Under the pieces are notes generated by a model. That model did not search any database, had not been told where the DNA came from, and saw only the letters and a list, made by a program, of their open reading frames with translations. This document shows positions 35,937 through 44,397 of a stretch of DNA of 64,000 nt, one piece after another (position 1 is the stretch's first letter; each line of letters begins with the position of its first letter). This stretch comes from Bacteroidota bacterium (GTDB lineage Bacteria > Bacteroidota > Bacteroidia > AKYH767-A > 2013-40CM-41-45), in contig QQVM01000017.1 of the NCBI GenBank assembly GCA_003389385.1, positions 289,634-353,633 of the forward strand. The letters are read 5' to 3'. The translations under genes and the position numbers were made by a program.

Positions 35937-36806
35937 ATGAAAGTCTCGGGTTTTTCATTTATCCGCAATGCAGTTAAGTATGACTATCCTGTTGTGGAAG
36001 CAATCAGTTCTGTTCTTCCATTGTGCGATGAGTTCATCCTCATGCTGGGAAATTCAGAAGATGATACAGAAAAACTGATTGAATCAATCAGTTCGGCTAA
36101 AGTTAAAGTTTTCAAAAGTACATGGGATGACTCCTTAAGGGAAGGAGGAAAGGTGTTGGCGGTGGAAACAAATAAAGCGCTCGACCAGGTAGCGCCGGAT
36201 TCTGACTGGTGCTTCTACATTCAGGGAGATGAAGTTCTGCATGAGCAGTTTCTTGTACCTGTTAAGCAGGCAATGAAAGAGTGGAAAGACAATCCTGAAG
36301 TAGAAGGATTGCTTTTCGATTACATGCATTTTTACGGATCATATGATTATATCGGTGATTCGAGCAGATGGTACAGGAGGGAAGTTCGGATTGTACGCAA
36401 TGATCCTTCAATCCGCTCATACAAGGATGCACAGGGTTTTCGAAAAGGCGACAGGCCGCTGAATGTGAAGAAAGCAAATGCATGCATATATCATTACGGA
36501 TGGGTAAAGCCGCCTCAATATCAGCAGGAGAAGCAAAAATATTTTCACAAGCTTTGGCACTCTGATGATTGGGTAAAGAGAAACGTCAGCCCTTCGGATG
36601 AGTTTGATTACTCAGGCATAGATTCCCTGAGCCGCTTCGAAGGAGAACATCCGGAGGTAATGTTGAATCGAATCAAGAGTCAGAACTGGAAATTCGATTT
36701 TGATCCTTCCAGGAAAAATCTTGGAATGAAAGCTCTCTTTAAAACCAAAGTGGAAAAGCTCACCGGATGGAGACCGGGTGAGTACAAAAATTACCGCCTG
36801 ATTTAA
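35937..36806 (+). CDS. Glycosyltransferase family 2-like protein
   Basis: 289 residues. The N-terminal half has the GT-A pattern of a nucleotide-sugar-binding strand (SGFSFIRNAVKYDYPVVEAI), an acidic region (MLGNSEDDTEKLIES) and a DxE-type metal site in WCFYIQGDEVLHEQF (about 82-96). No signal or TM segment, so it is cytosolic or membrane-peripheral. It starts 5 bases after purB, a probable co-transcription without functional link. Sugar and acceptor cannot be deduced; LPS or glycoprotein decoration would be typical. Confidence 0.75.
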   Translation: MKVSGFSFIRNAVKYDYPVVEAISSVLPLCDEFILMLGNSEDDTEKLIESISSAKVKVFKSTWDDSLREGGKVLAVETNKALDQVAPDSDWCFYIQGDEVLHEQFLVPVKQAMKEWKDNPEVEGLLFDYMHFYGSYDYIGDSSRWYRREVRIVRNDPSIRSYKDAQGFRKGDRPLNVKKANACIYHYGWVKPPQYQQEKQKYFHKLWHSDDWVKRNVSPSDEFDYSGIDSLSRFEGEHPEVMLNRIKSQNWKFDFDPSRKNLGMKALFKTKVEKLTGWRPGEYKNYRLI

Positions 36807-36812
36807 TTTGCA

Positions 36813-37532
36813 TCACCATCCGCTTGCAAGGACGTCTGCCAGGTGCATGATCTTCATTTTCTTTCCCTGCTTTTTAAGATAACCGTCCATGTGCATGAGG
36901 CAACTAAGGTCTGTTGAAATTATATAATCCGCCTGGGTTTTCTCGACGTGCTTTATTTTCTGTTCGGCCATGCCTACAGCAATGCTTTCATATTTGACAG
37001 AAAAAGTCCCGCCGAATCCGCAACAGGTTTCACTTTCTTCCATTTCCCTCAGTTCGAGTCCGGATACTTTTTCCAGCAAGGCACGAGGCTCCTTCTTAAT
37101 GCCAACTTCTCGCAAACCGCTGCAAGAGTCATGATATGTGGCAAAGCCTTCCAGTTTTGCGCCGAAGTCTGTCATCTTTAAAACATTTACAAGGAAATCG
37201 CTGAGTTCGTAAATGTTCTTCCGAATGGATTTGTATTCATTGTGAAGAACTGTATTATGAAACAGATCAGAATAATAGTTCTTCACCATGCCAACACAAC
37301 TCGCAGATGGTGAAACAATGTAGTGGTCATTTGGAAAATCTGCAATAAACTTTTCCCCGATCTCCTTGCATTGATCCCAATACCCTGCATTGAAGGCTGG
37401 TTGTCCACAGCAGGTTTGTTCACGGTTATAATTCACCGTGCAGCCTGCTTTTTCAAGAACTTTCACCATGTTCATGGCGCTGTCTGGAAACATCTGGTCA
37501 ATGAAACAGGGTATAAAAATATCTACTTGCAT
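36813..37532 (-). CDS. lutA: LutA/YkgE-type (Fe-S)-binding protein with two CCG domains
   Basis: 239 residues with two cysteine-rich CCG domains: TCCGQPAFNAG (about 40-50) with Cys in DIFIPCFID, and ETCCGFGGTFSVKY with YHDSCSGLR (C-terminal domain). These bind a cubane or noncubane cluster in LutA of the lactate oxidation complex and in GlcF/HdrB relatives. The size and two-domain form match LutA, but no lutB or lutC lies in this window, so the partner genes must be elsewhere or the role differs. It ends 6 bases from the convergent glycosyltransferase gene. Confidence 0.82.
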   Translation of the reverse strand: MQVDIFIPCFIDQMFPDSAMNMVKVLEKAGCTVNYNREQTCCGQPAFNAGYWDQCKEIGEKFIADFPNDHYIVSPSASCVGMVKNYYSDLFHNTVLHNEYKSIRKNIYELSDFLVNVLKMTDFGAKLEGFATYHDSCSGLREVGIKKEPRALLEKVSGLELREMEESETCCGFGGTFSVKYESIAVGMAEQKIKHVEKTQADYIISTDLSCLMHMDGYLKKQGKKMKIMHLADVLASGW

Positions 37533-37556
37533 AATTCTTTATCCTTCAGAAGAATT

Positions 37557-38906
37557 TTAACTCGAAAGTCCGGCTCCGGTCTTATCTGCTATTCCTTTCA
37601 AGACTACCGGTTCGTCCCTGCGAACGCGAAGTAACGAAATCAATCCGATAATGAAAAAACTGATTAGCACTACTATACTGTTTCGCATGCTTCCTGTCAC
37701 TTCATTAATGTATCCAAAAGCGAAAGTGCCAAGCACGGTTCCTATTTTATCACACACATCATAGAAACTGAAATAAGAGGCATGATCAATTGTTTCTGGG
37801 AGTAGTTTAGAGTAAGTGGAGCGGGAGAGTGACTGAATTCCACCCATTACAAGTCCTACAATTGCAGCAAGTACAATGAACATATTTTGCTCGTTCACAC
37901 CATAGCGTTTGTCGCAAAAATAAGCTCCAATGCAAACGAAAATCCAGATGATAATGGATATCGTCAGTGCACGGATGTTGCCGTATCTTTTCGAGAGACC
38001 GCTGAACAGAAAGGCTCCGCCGATCGCGACAAACTGAATGATCAGGATTACTGCAATTAAAATCTCTGAAGGTAAATTGAGTTCGCCTTCTCCGAATAAT
38101 GTAGCTACATACATGACGGTCTGTACACCCATGTTGTAGAAGAAAAAGGAAAGCAGAAATGACATAAGCCGGCTGCTCTGGCGTAACTCGGACCAAACTT
38201 TTTTAAGCTCCTGATATCCGTGAAAAATGTACCTGCTTGCTTTTGGACGGTCATATACATTGTCAGGCAGATGATAGAAAGTGTATTGTGCAAAACCAAA
38301 CCACCATACTCCTACGAGAAGGAAAGCCAGCCTGGTTGCTGTTCCGCTTTCAATGCCTCCATACCAATCAGGAAACATTATCATAGTGAGTGAAAATATC
38401 AGCAGCAATGAGCTCCCGATGTAACCCATGGCAAATCCTTTCGCGCTCACTTTGTCCTGGTCTTCAGGCTCGGCTATTTCCGGCAGAAAGGCATTGTAGA
38501 AAACAATACTTCCCGCATATCCTACTGCTGCCAGGATTGCTCCGAAAACACCGATCCAAAGTGTGTCAACGCCTTTGAAAAAGAAGAGTGAAGAACATGA
38601 AATCGCACCAAGAGTGGAAAAGAAATACATGAACTTTTTCTTTTTCCCGCTATAATCTGCAATGGAACTGAGCAATGGACTCATTACAGCTATCAGTAAA
38701 AAAGCGAATGAGATCGTATAGGTTTGAAGTGAATCGCTGTTGAAAGTGCGTCCCAGAAAATTCACCGTATTGTTTTCATCCGTTGTGGTTACGGCATGAA
38801 AATAAATTGGAAATAAAGCGGAAGTGATTACCAGGGAATAAGCCGAATTGGCCCAATCATACATGGTCCAGGCCCGGATAATTTTCTTATTCCCTTTTTC
38901 AAGCAT
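37557..38906 (-). CDS. MFS transporter, UMF1/Atg22-like family
   Basis: 449 residues with about 12 hydrophobic segments. The start KKIIRAWTMYDWANSAYSLVITSALFPIYF has the WxxYDWANSAY motif diagnostic of the UMF1 group (bacterial relatives of yeast vacuolar Atg22). GIQSLSRSTYSKLLPE is a second conserved loop. Substrate unknown; amino acid export is known for Atg22. It lies 24 bases upstream of the lutA-like gene and may be co-transcribed, perhaps moving a carboxylate, but this is guesswork. Confidence 0.85.
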   Translation of the reverse strand: MLEKGNKKIIRAWTMYDWANSAYSLVITSALFPIYFHAVTTTDENNTVNFLGRTFNSDSLQTYTISFAFLLIAVMSPLLSSIADYSGKKKKFMYFFSTLGAISCSSLFFFKGVDTLWIGVFGAILAAVGYAGSIVFYNAFLPEIAEPEDQDKVSAKGFAMGYIGSSLLLIFSLTMIMFPDWYGGIESGTATRLAFLLVGVWWFGFAQYTFYHLPDNVYDRPKASRYIFHGYQELKKVWSELRQSSRLMSFLLSFFFYNMGVQTVMYVATLFGEGELNLPSEILIAVILIIQFVAIGGAFLFSGLSKRYGNIRALTISIIIWIFVCIGAYFCDKRYGVNEQNMFIVLAAIVGLVMGGIQSLSRSTYSKLLPETIDHASYFSFYDVCDKIGTVLGTFAFGYINEVTGSMRNSIVVLISFFIIGLISLLRVRRDEPVVLKGIADKTGAGLSS

Positions 38907-38947
38907 ATGCTTTAAGTAAAATGCTTCCTTGCAAAAGAAACAAATTA

Positions 38948-38971
38948 TTCCGGATCAGGCGAATACCGGAA
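38948..38971 (-). terminator. Possible terminator after hemE
   Basis: Stem TTCCGG / CCGGAA with a 12-base loop, just past the hemE stop on the minus strand; the following sequence is T-rich but has no clean T run, so termination is uncertain. Confidence 0.35.
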
Positions 38972-38973
38972 AA

Positions 38974-40002
38974 TCAGGAATGCCTGAAGTTCTTAACCGT
39001 ATCGATAAAAAATTTCACTTTTTCTTTTTCAATATCAGGATACAAGCCATGACCAAGGTTTGCAATGTATCGTTCCGTACCGAATGCTTTCAGCATAGCC
39101 TTGGTTTCAGTTTCAATTGTTTCATATGAAGAATAAAGCAGACAAGGGTCCATGTTACCCTGGAGTGTCTTGTCATTTCCGATGATTGATCTTGATTCAG
39201 CAGGATCCATGTTCCAGTCAAGGCCAATGACAGAACATGCGCCTTCAGCAAAAGTCTTCCGGGCAAAGAATGCACCTTTGGCGAATACTGTCACTGGCAC
39301 TTCTTTTATTTGACTGCAGATTTCTTCAATGTATCTAGCGGCGAATTCTGAATAATGCGTTGGTGAAAGAACTCCTGCCCACGAGTCAAAAATCTGGACT
39401 ATGTCAGCTCCGGCTTTAATTTGAGCTTTCAGATATTCAACTGTGCTCTTTGTGATTTTATCCAGGAGCTTGTGAGATAATGCCGGCTCCGTGTAAAGAA
39501 ATTTTTTCGCCTTGCTGAAAGTTTTGCTGCCCTTACCCTCAATCATGTAAGATAAAATCGTCCATGGCGCTCCGGCAAAACCAATCAAAGGGACACGTCC
39601 GTTCAATTCTTTTTTAGTGATTCTGATCGCTTCAGTAACATACTTGAGGTCATCTGCACCCGCTACTTTTAGTTTGTCGATATCTGAAGAAGTTTGGACA
39701 GTATTCTCAAACCATGGACCGGTTGATTCCACCATCTGGTAAGGAAGTCCCATTGCTTCAGGAATCACAAGGATGTCAGAAAAAATAATTGCCGCATCAA
39801 CTCCCAAAATGTCAACAGGTTGAATAGTGACTTCAGCGGCAAGTTCCGGTGTTTCCACGAGATTTTTGAAGCCATTGGCCTGCCTCCTTACTTCCCTGTA
39901 TTCAGGCAAAACTCTTCCGGCCTGGCGCATCAGCCACACAGGTGTTCTTTCTGTTTTTTCACCGCGAGCAGCTCTTAGCAAAAGATCGTTTTTCAGATTC
40001 AT
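38974..40002 (-). CDS. hemE: Uroporphyrinogen decarboxylase
   Basis: About 342 residues from the ATG at 40002. The signature [16 protein letters not shown] at 21-36 carries the Arg residues that bind the propionates, and [13 protein letters not shown] contains the catalytic Asp; [16 protein letters not shown] is a third family motif. It makes coproporphyrinogen III for haem. A TTG three codons upstream (40011) is in frame but lies inside the -7 box TACTTTTG, so the ATG is the better start. It is the only haem gene in the window. Confidence 0.94.
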   Translation of the reverse strand: MNLKNDLLLRAARGEKTERTPVWLMRQAGRVLPEYREVRRQANGFKNLVETPELAAEVTIQPVDILGVDAAIIFSDILVIPEAMGLPYQMVESTGPWFENTVQTSSDIDKLKVAGADDLKYVTEAIRITKKELNGRVPLIGFAGAPWTILSYMIEGKGSKTFSKAKKFLYTEPALSHKLLDKITKSTVEYLKAQIKAGADIVQIFDSWAGVLSPTHYSEFAARYIEEICSQIKEVPVTVFAKGAFFARKTFAEGACSVIGLDWNMDPAESRSIIGNDKTLQGNMDPCLLYSSYETIETETKAMLKAFGTERYIANLGHGLYPDIEKEKVKFFIDTVKNFRHS

Positions 40003-40008
40003 AGTCGG

Positions 40009-40016
40009 CAAAAGTA
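40009..40016 (-). promoter_or_regulatory. -7 promoter element of hemE, 6 bases before the ATG
   Basis: Exact TAnnTTTG (TACTTTTG on the minus strand, 40016-40009). A TTCA lies 19 bases upstream as a weak -33. The distance predicts transcription starting at or next to the ATG, and rules out the in-frame TTG inside the element. Confidence 0.5.
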
Positions 40017-40074
40017 ATTAATCAGAGCCATTATCTGAATGTGAATGTTCACAGGATTGTAAGAAGATTGTTTA

Positions 40075-41802
40075 TCAGAAATAGTTTACTATCCCGAAAT
40101 GGATCTTGCCATTTCGTACAAGGATTGGATTATCAAACTGTTTGCCCAGAGCATAGTTTACAGACATGATTCCGATTCTTGTTTCAAAATTTATTCCTGC
40201 GCCGAAACCATATGGGATATCATTATAAGAAGTATTTCTGCTGATGTTCTCGTACCATGCGGCATTGAAAAAAAGAAAGAGGAAAGAATTTTCTTCCAGA
40301 ATATATCTGTATTCCAATTTGCCGATTGCCAGAGCGCTGGCGAAGAGAGACTCTTCATCAAATCCACGCAGTGATTTCAGTCCGCCGAAACGTAAAAGTT
40401 CATTTGAGAATATTTCAGGATTATCAATGATACCTGAAGAAAGTCCGGGATTAATTACATGCCGGCCTCCAGGTGAATAATAATAGTCAATATTCAGCTC
40501 GGCATTATACTGTGTTGTAATTAATCTCAGGCTGTCATATAAGACAGGATTAATCTCTGAATTCCTCGTGATTTTTCTGTTTCCAGTGCCCGCAGTGATT
40601 TCCATTCTGTATCCTTTCCTTGGATTGAAACGATAATCAAGTTTTTCAAAATGAAAACTGAGTCCGTAATTGACAATGCTTATATCGGCGTAGGAAGGAA
40701 GCACACTTGCATTTCTGAGACCGGTTGTGGATTGCAGACTGCTTTCCTTATCGTTCAGGAAAGCTTTCATGAAATTATTCCCGGAGAAATTATACTGCAC
40801 GGCAAGTCCTTTGAATACATCAATGTATGTGCTGTCTTTGCGAAATATTTTCAGACTGCCCTCAATACCGAATGGAGTGTTGAGGACAAAAGGATAATAG
40901 GCTTTCAGTCTGAGGTCCTGAGAGGAGGAAGGAAGTTGTTTCCAATTCAGTTCCATGATTTCTCCGCGCTTGAGTGCATTTTGCAAACGGATGAGAGCCT
41001 CACCGGTTAACCGGTATTTTCCGGGTTCTGATTCATTAGGCAAAAGTCCAAGAACACCGTCAAATCGGCTTGCTTTTTTCTCCTGAAGAAATAATTCAAT
41101 TTTTGTGTCTCTGTCGCTGAATGAAACAAGATTTGGTCTGGCTTCTGAGACAAACGGAAGCTCACGAATCCTTGCGGAAATTTTGGATACCTGAGATTCG
41201 TTGTACACATCCCCGGGTCTTATGCCGATATAATTATAAATATAAACAGGTGCAATTATTGCCGGTCCTTTTAAAAGCACACTGTCGATTTTTACAAATT
41301 TGTTTTTATTCAGCATTAACCTAGCAGAAATTGAGCCCGAGTCAATGCTGATGCTGTCAAGTCTTATTTCGGCAAATGGAAAGCCGTTGTTCTCGCAATT
41401 TGTCAAAATGATTTCCTGGAGTTTGCGGATTTTTTCATAGTTGAAATACTTCATTGAAGAAGACTTTCTTCTGAGTATCGTACCGGTGAGGAAGCCTTCA
41501 TCCACATTGCCGTTTTTAATTCTTGCGAGACGATAGGTTTCCCCGGAATGCAGATAAATCAATGCTGAGTTTCCCGAATACACGGTACTATCAATAGATG
41601 CTGCAAGAAAACCGCTGCCTTGAAGTTTAAAAATCAACTTCCTTAATTCAGCATTCAGTTCAAGAGAGTCCTTTACACGCTCTTTTAAATCAAGCCTGCC
41701 TGCGATTTTACCAAACTCTTCCTGATTGAGGGAATCTGTAAGTATTAATTTTGGAAAAATGAACTGTTGCGAAAGTGATCGTTCCGGAAATAAAATACAC
41801 AA
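40075..41802 (-). CDS. BamA/TamA-like outer-membrane protein (POTRA plus barrel), start uncertain
   Basis: 575 residues. POTRA-like beta-alpha-beta segments (about 90-235: GLTYRLARIKNG-like strands, MKYFNYEKIRKLQEIILTNCENNGFPFAEIRLDS shown in part) precede a surface-antigen barrel with GGLKSLRGFDEESLFAS, the conserved loop motif, and YALGKQFDNPILVRNGKIHFGIVNYF at the end. Shorter than BamA, so more TamA-like; role in outer-membrane protein insertion is inferred. The frame begins only at a TTG (41802), with an in-frame TAG seven codons earlier and the next Met over 110 codons in. LCILFPERSLSQQF looks like the end of a signal peptide whose start is in another frame (see findings). Confidence 0.78.
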   Translation of the reverse strand: MCILFPERSLSQQFIFPKLILTDSLNQEEFGKIAGRLDLKERVKDSLELNAELRKLIFKLQGSGFLAASIDSTVYSGNSALIYLHSGETYRLARIKNGNVDEGFLTGTILRRKSSSMKYFNYEKIRKLQEIILTNCENNGFPFAEIRLDSISIDSGSISARLMLNKNKFVKIDSVLLKGPAIIAPVYIYNYIGIRPGDVYNESQVSKISARIRELPFVSEARPNLVSFSDRDTKIELFLQEKKASRFDGVLGLLPNESEPGKYRLTGEALIRLQNALKRGEIMELNWKQLPSSSQDLRLKAYYPFVLNTPFGIEGSLKIFRKDSTYIDVFKGLAVQYNFSGNNFMKAFLNDKESSLQSTTGLRNASVLPSYADISIVNYGLSFHFEKLDYRFNPRKGYRMEITAGTGNRKITRNSEINPVLYDSLRLITTQYNAELNIDYYYSPGGRHVINPGLSSGIIDNPEIFSNELLRFGGLKSLRGFDEESLFASALAIGKLEYRYILEENSFLFLFFNAAWYENISRNTSYNDIPYGFGAGINFETRIGIMSVNYALGKQFDNPILVRNGKIHFGIVNYF

Positions 41803-41934
41803 GAAAAAAATAAAGGCTAAAACAAGCCTGTCCCGGGTATTTACATCGGATATTTTGTTCGAAGATATTTGATGAAGACTTATCAGTGTCGGATCAGCAA
41901 GAATTAATAACGGAACATGAATGAAATCATTTCA

Positions 41935-42618
41935 TCAGTCGAGCTTCCAGTTGATCTCAGTTTTCCCTTGAGTACGCAGATATTCATTGCACCTGGAAAA
42001 ATGTCTGCAACCGAAGAATCCACGGTCTGCCGAGAAGGGAGATGGATGTGCGGCTTTCAGTATGAGGTGGCGTGAAGCATCAATCAGGTTTTCTTTCGCC
42101 TGTGCAAATCTTCCCCATAGCATGAACACAAGATGTTCTCTGCTTTCAGATAAAGTTCTAATAACGCTATCTGTAAATGTTTCCCACCCCCGGTTTTGGT
42201 GCGAACTGGCCTCATTCGCTCTCACAGTGAGTGTCGCGTTGAGCAGTAATACTCCCTGAGTAGCCCATTTTTCCAGATTTCCTGTGGTCGGAATGTTATA
42301 TCCAAGATCGCTTCTAATTTCCTTGAACATATTGAGCAGGGAAGGAGGAATTCTCACCCCCGGGGGAACAGAAAATGACAAGCCGTGTGCCTGGCCTTCT
42401 CCATGGTAAGGATCCTGTCCCAGGATAACAACTTTTACATTTTCAAATGCCGTATGGTTAAAAGCAGAAAAAATCTGTGATCCCGGAGGATAGATTTTCC
42501 TTCCGTTTAGCTTTTCACTGACTAAAAATTCTTTCAGGTTATGAAAATATTCCGACCTGAATTCATCATTAAGGCGCTTTTTCCAGCTTTCTTCAATTTG
42601 CACGTCTATGCTGCTCAT
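41935..42618 (-). CDS. ung: Uracil-DNA glycosylase, family 1
   Basis: 227 residues. The water-activating motif GQDPYHGEGQAHGLSFSV begins at 67 with catalytic Asp69, and HPSPFSADRGFFGCRHF near 192 is the minor-groove Leu/His loop motif of family 1. It removes uracil from DNA in base excision repair. The start codon is near a TAAATTCA -7-like sequence. Single gene. Confidence 0.95.
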   Translation of the reverse strand: MSSIDVQIEESWKKRLNDEFRSEYFHNLKEFLVSEKLNGRKIYPPGSQIFSAFNHTAFENVKVVILGQDPYHGEGQAHGLSFSVPPGVRIPPSLLNMFKEIRSDLGYNIPTTGNLEKWATQGVLLLNATLTVRANEASSHQNRGWETFTDSVIRTLSESREHLVFMLWGRFAQAKENLIDASRHLILKAAHPSPFSADRGFFGCRHFSRCNEYLRTQGKTEINWKLD

Positions 42619-42704
42619 TCGGTGAATTTACGAAGCATTTTATTGATTTTTCAGCTGAAAAGTCAATATGAGATTTTCAAGACATTTCTGTTGAAAACTT
42701 AATC

Positions 42705-42734
42705 TTGCGTAATTTGACTAAAAAAGTATTTTTG
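42705..42734 (+). promoter_or_regulatory. Promoter of the 44-residue lipoprotein gene
   Basis: TTG at 42705-42707, 19-base spacer, exact TAnnTTTG (TATTTTTG) at 42727-42734. It predicts a leader of about 65 bases. One of the best consensus matches in the window. Confidence 0.65.
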
Positions 42735-42806
42735 CAAGGCATTTGAAAAAAACGCGATAACAAAAGATTATTTCTCTCGTTATCAACTATAAACCCAATA
42801 CTGGAA

Positions 42807-42941
42807 ATGAAAAAAATCATTCGTACCGGCGCGTTTCTTGGCTTAATCGCATTCCTCTTCGCATCATGCAAATCATATGAGAAGTGTCCAGCATACGGCC
42901 AGATGCAAAAAGCGAAAACAAGCAAAGAAGTAAGAATTTAA
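42807..42941 (+). CDS. Small 44-residue lipoprotein
   Basis: ATG AAA AAA start, then a hydrophobic segment and lipobox FLFASC, with the lipidated Cys at residue 21, leaving a mature peptide of only 24 residues (CKSYEKCPAYGQMQKAK in part) with a second Cys in a KCPAYG motif. It has its own consensus promoter and a hairpin terminator, strong signs of a real gene despite its size. Short lipoproteins with a CPAYG-like motif occur in other Bacteroidota as I recall. Function unknown; the two Cys and CPAY motif suggest a structural or redox role. Confidence 0.75.
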   Translation: MKKIIRTGAFLGLIAFLFASCKSYEKCPAYGQMQKAKTSKEVRI

Positions 42942-42964
42942 TTCTTCTTTACTCCAAATATTTC

Positions 42965-42990
42965 AGCGAAGCGTTTACGTTTCGCTTTTC
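42965..42990 (+). terminator. Terminator of the small lipoprotein gene
   Basis: Stem AGCGAA / TTCGCT with a 10-base loop followed by TTTTCTTG, 23 bases after the lipoprotein stop codon. Confidence 0.65.
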
Positions 42991-43036
42991 TTGTTTATAG
43001 GCCTTTCAACTTTTTGTTTTCAGAATGAATTTTATT

Positions 43037-43441
43037 TCACCAATTGAAATTAATATCCTGCTTTAAATCAGGGTGCAGACTCAAAGCCACAGGACAGGTT
43101 CTGGCGGCAGTTTCAAGGATTGTTTTTTCTTTGTCAGTAAAATTATTCTGAGGCATATCAAATTCAATTTTGATCTCAGAAACTCTCCTTGGATTCGAAG
43201 CCATAATTTTTGTGAGCTTCAGTTTCATGTCTTCAATTTTTATTGAATGTGTCCTTGCTGCGATTCCCATCACTGTCGCCATGCATGCACCAAGAGAGGT
43301 CGTGAGAAGATCAGTGGGTGAAAAAGTGGAGCCCTTGCCCTGGTTATCTGTTGGAGCATCGGTAATAAGAGATTTCCCGGATTTCAGGTGAATCGACTCT
43401 GTCATCAGTTCTCCGGTATAAGTCAGATGTATCGTTTCCAT
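43037..43441 (-). CDS. OsmC/Ohr-family peroxiredoxin-like protein
   Basis: 134 residues with the two redox Cys of the family: one in TTSLGACMATVMGIAA (about residue 53) and one in AARTCPVALSLHPD (about residue 113). GSTFSPTDLLTTSLG is the standard loop preceding the first Cys. It is a cytosolic organic-hydroperoxide reductase of the OsmC/YhfA type. It is alone on the minus strand, after the convergent lipoprotein terminator. Confidence 0.9.
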   Translation of the reverse strand: METIHLTYTGELMTESIHLKSGKSLITDAPTDNQGKGSTFSPTDLLTTSLGACMATVMGIAARTHSIKIEDMKLKLTKIMASNPRRVSEIKIEFDMPQNNFTDKEKTILETAARTCPVALSLHPDLKQDINFNW

Positions 43442-43579
43442 GCCTAAAGAAAATCATATTTGATTAATTTAAAAAGCTTTCAAAGCACAACATGGTTTTG
43501 TCATATTTTTCTTCATTAAGGATCTGTGATTACTTTGCTTGTTTTATACCTGAGACAAGGCATTGTATAACAAAATACC

Positions 43580-43587
43580 TATTTTTG
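43580..43587 (+). promoter_or_regulatory. -7 element 8 bases before the outer-membrane hypothetical gene
   Basis: Exact TAnnTTTG (TATTTTTG). The ATG at 43596 follows after 8 bases, predicting a leaderless or near-leaderless mRNA, and excluding the upstream in-frame start at 43563. No clear TTTG at -33. Confidence 0.45.
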
Positions 43588-43595
43588 CAGTAGGC

Positions 43596-44354
43596 ATGCG
43601 CATAGTCATCTTATTCGCTTTTTTATTTTCCGCATTACATGTTTGGGGGCAGGAAAATCTGACTCCTGTTTCAGATGATGTCAATATTCTTTTCCGCAAC
43701 GAAGCGGCCGGTGGAATCAAGATACATTCAAACGGATTCGGCATTTCATTCAAGCGCGGTTGGCATAAAACAGGATATAAGAAGCGTACTCTGGACATGG
43801 ATTTTGTTTCTCTCCGCCATCCGAAGCAATACAAGCAACCCAATCCGAATTATCCTGATTCCCGTCCCTTCTTCTTTGGCAAACTCAATTTTGCATATAT
43901 GCTTCGCGGTGGTTATGGAATGCAGAATGTGATTTTCAGCAAGGCTGAACGAAGCGGAGTGGAAGTGAGGTTTAATTATTACGGTGGTGTGAATCTTGGT
44001 CTGACGAAACCTGTTTATCTCGAAGTGTTGGTGGATTCCAGATTTGATTCTCTGCTTAAGGTCATTGATACTCGCAGATATGATCCGGAAGATCCGGTGC
44101 AGCAGTCGGTGGAAAATATATTCGGACCGGGTCCTTACTTTCGCGGTTTTGACCAAATGAAAATTTATCCCGGTGCCTATGCCAAAGTCGCCCTTTCATT
44201 CGAATACTCCGGATGGCAACAAAAAGTGACAGCCATCGAAACCGGAGTGACTCTGGACTATTTTCCGACTGCTATTCCCATCATGGCCAACGTTAATAAT
44301 TCGAATCTGCACCTGAATTTTTACATCAGTCTGCTTTGGGGCGGTAAGTGGTAA
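43596..44354 (+). CDS. Secreted/outer-membrane conserved hypothetical protein
   Basis: 252 residues from the ATG at 43596, which begins a clean signal peptide (MRIVILFAFLFSALHVWGQ). The frame also extends to 43563, but that start would precede the -7 box. The mature protein is rich in alternating aromatic strands (FGKLNFAYMLRGGYGMQNV, FNYYGGVNLGLTKPVYLEVL) and ends LHLNFYISLLWGGKW, like a small beta-barrel. I recall such proteins as conserved in Bacteroidota, next to lipA in some, but know no function. lipA follows after 43 bases with its own -7 box. Confidence 0.7.
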   Translation: MRIVILFAFLFSALHVWGQENLTPVSDDVNILFRNEAAGGIKIHSNGFGISFKRGWHKTGYKKRTLDMDFVSLRHPKQYKQPNPNYPDSRPFFFGKLNFAYMLRGGYGMQNVIFSKAERSGVEVRFNYYGGVNLGLTKPVYLEVLVDSRFDSLLKVIDTRRYDPEDPVQQSVENIFGPGPYFRGFDQMKIYPGAYAKVALSFEYSGWQQKVTAIETGVTLDYFPTAIPIMANVNNSNLHLNFYISLLWGGKW

Positions 44355-44381
44355 AGCCTTTTTCCGCTTGGCATTATTCTC

Positions 44382-44389
44382 TATCTTTA
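44382..44389 (+). promoter_or_regulatory. -7-like element 8 bases before lipA
   Basis: TATCTTTA, one base off TAnnTTTG, ending 8 bases before the lipA ATG. Part of the near-leaderless pattern noted in the findings; weak on its own. Confidence 0.35.
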
Positions 44390-44397
44390 CAGGCTGA

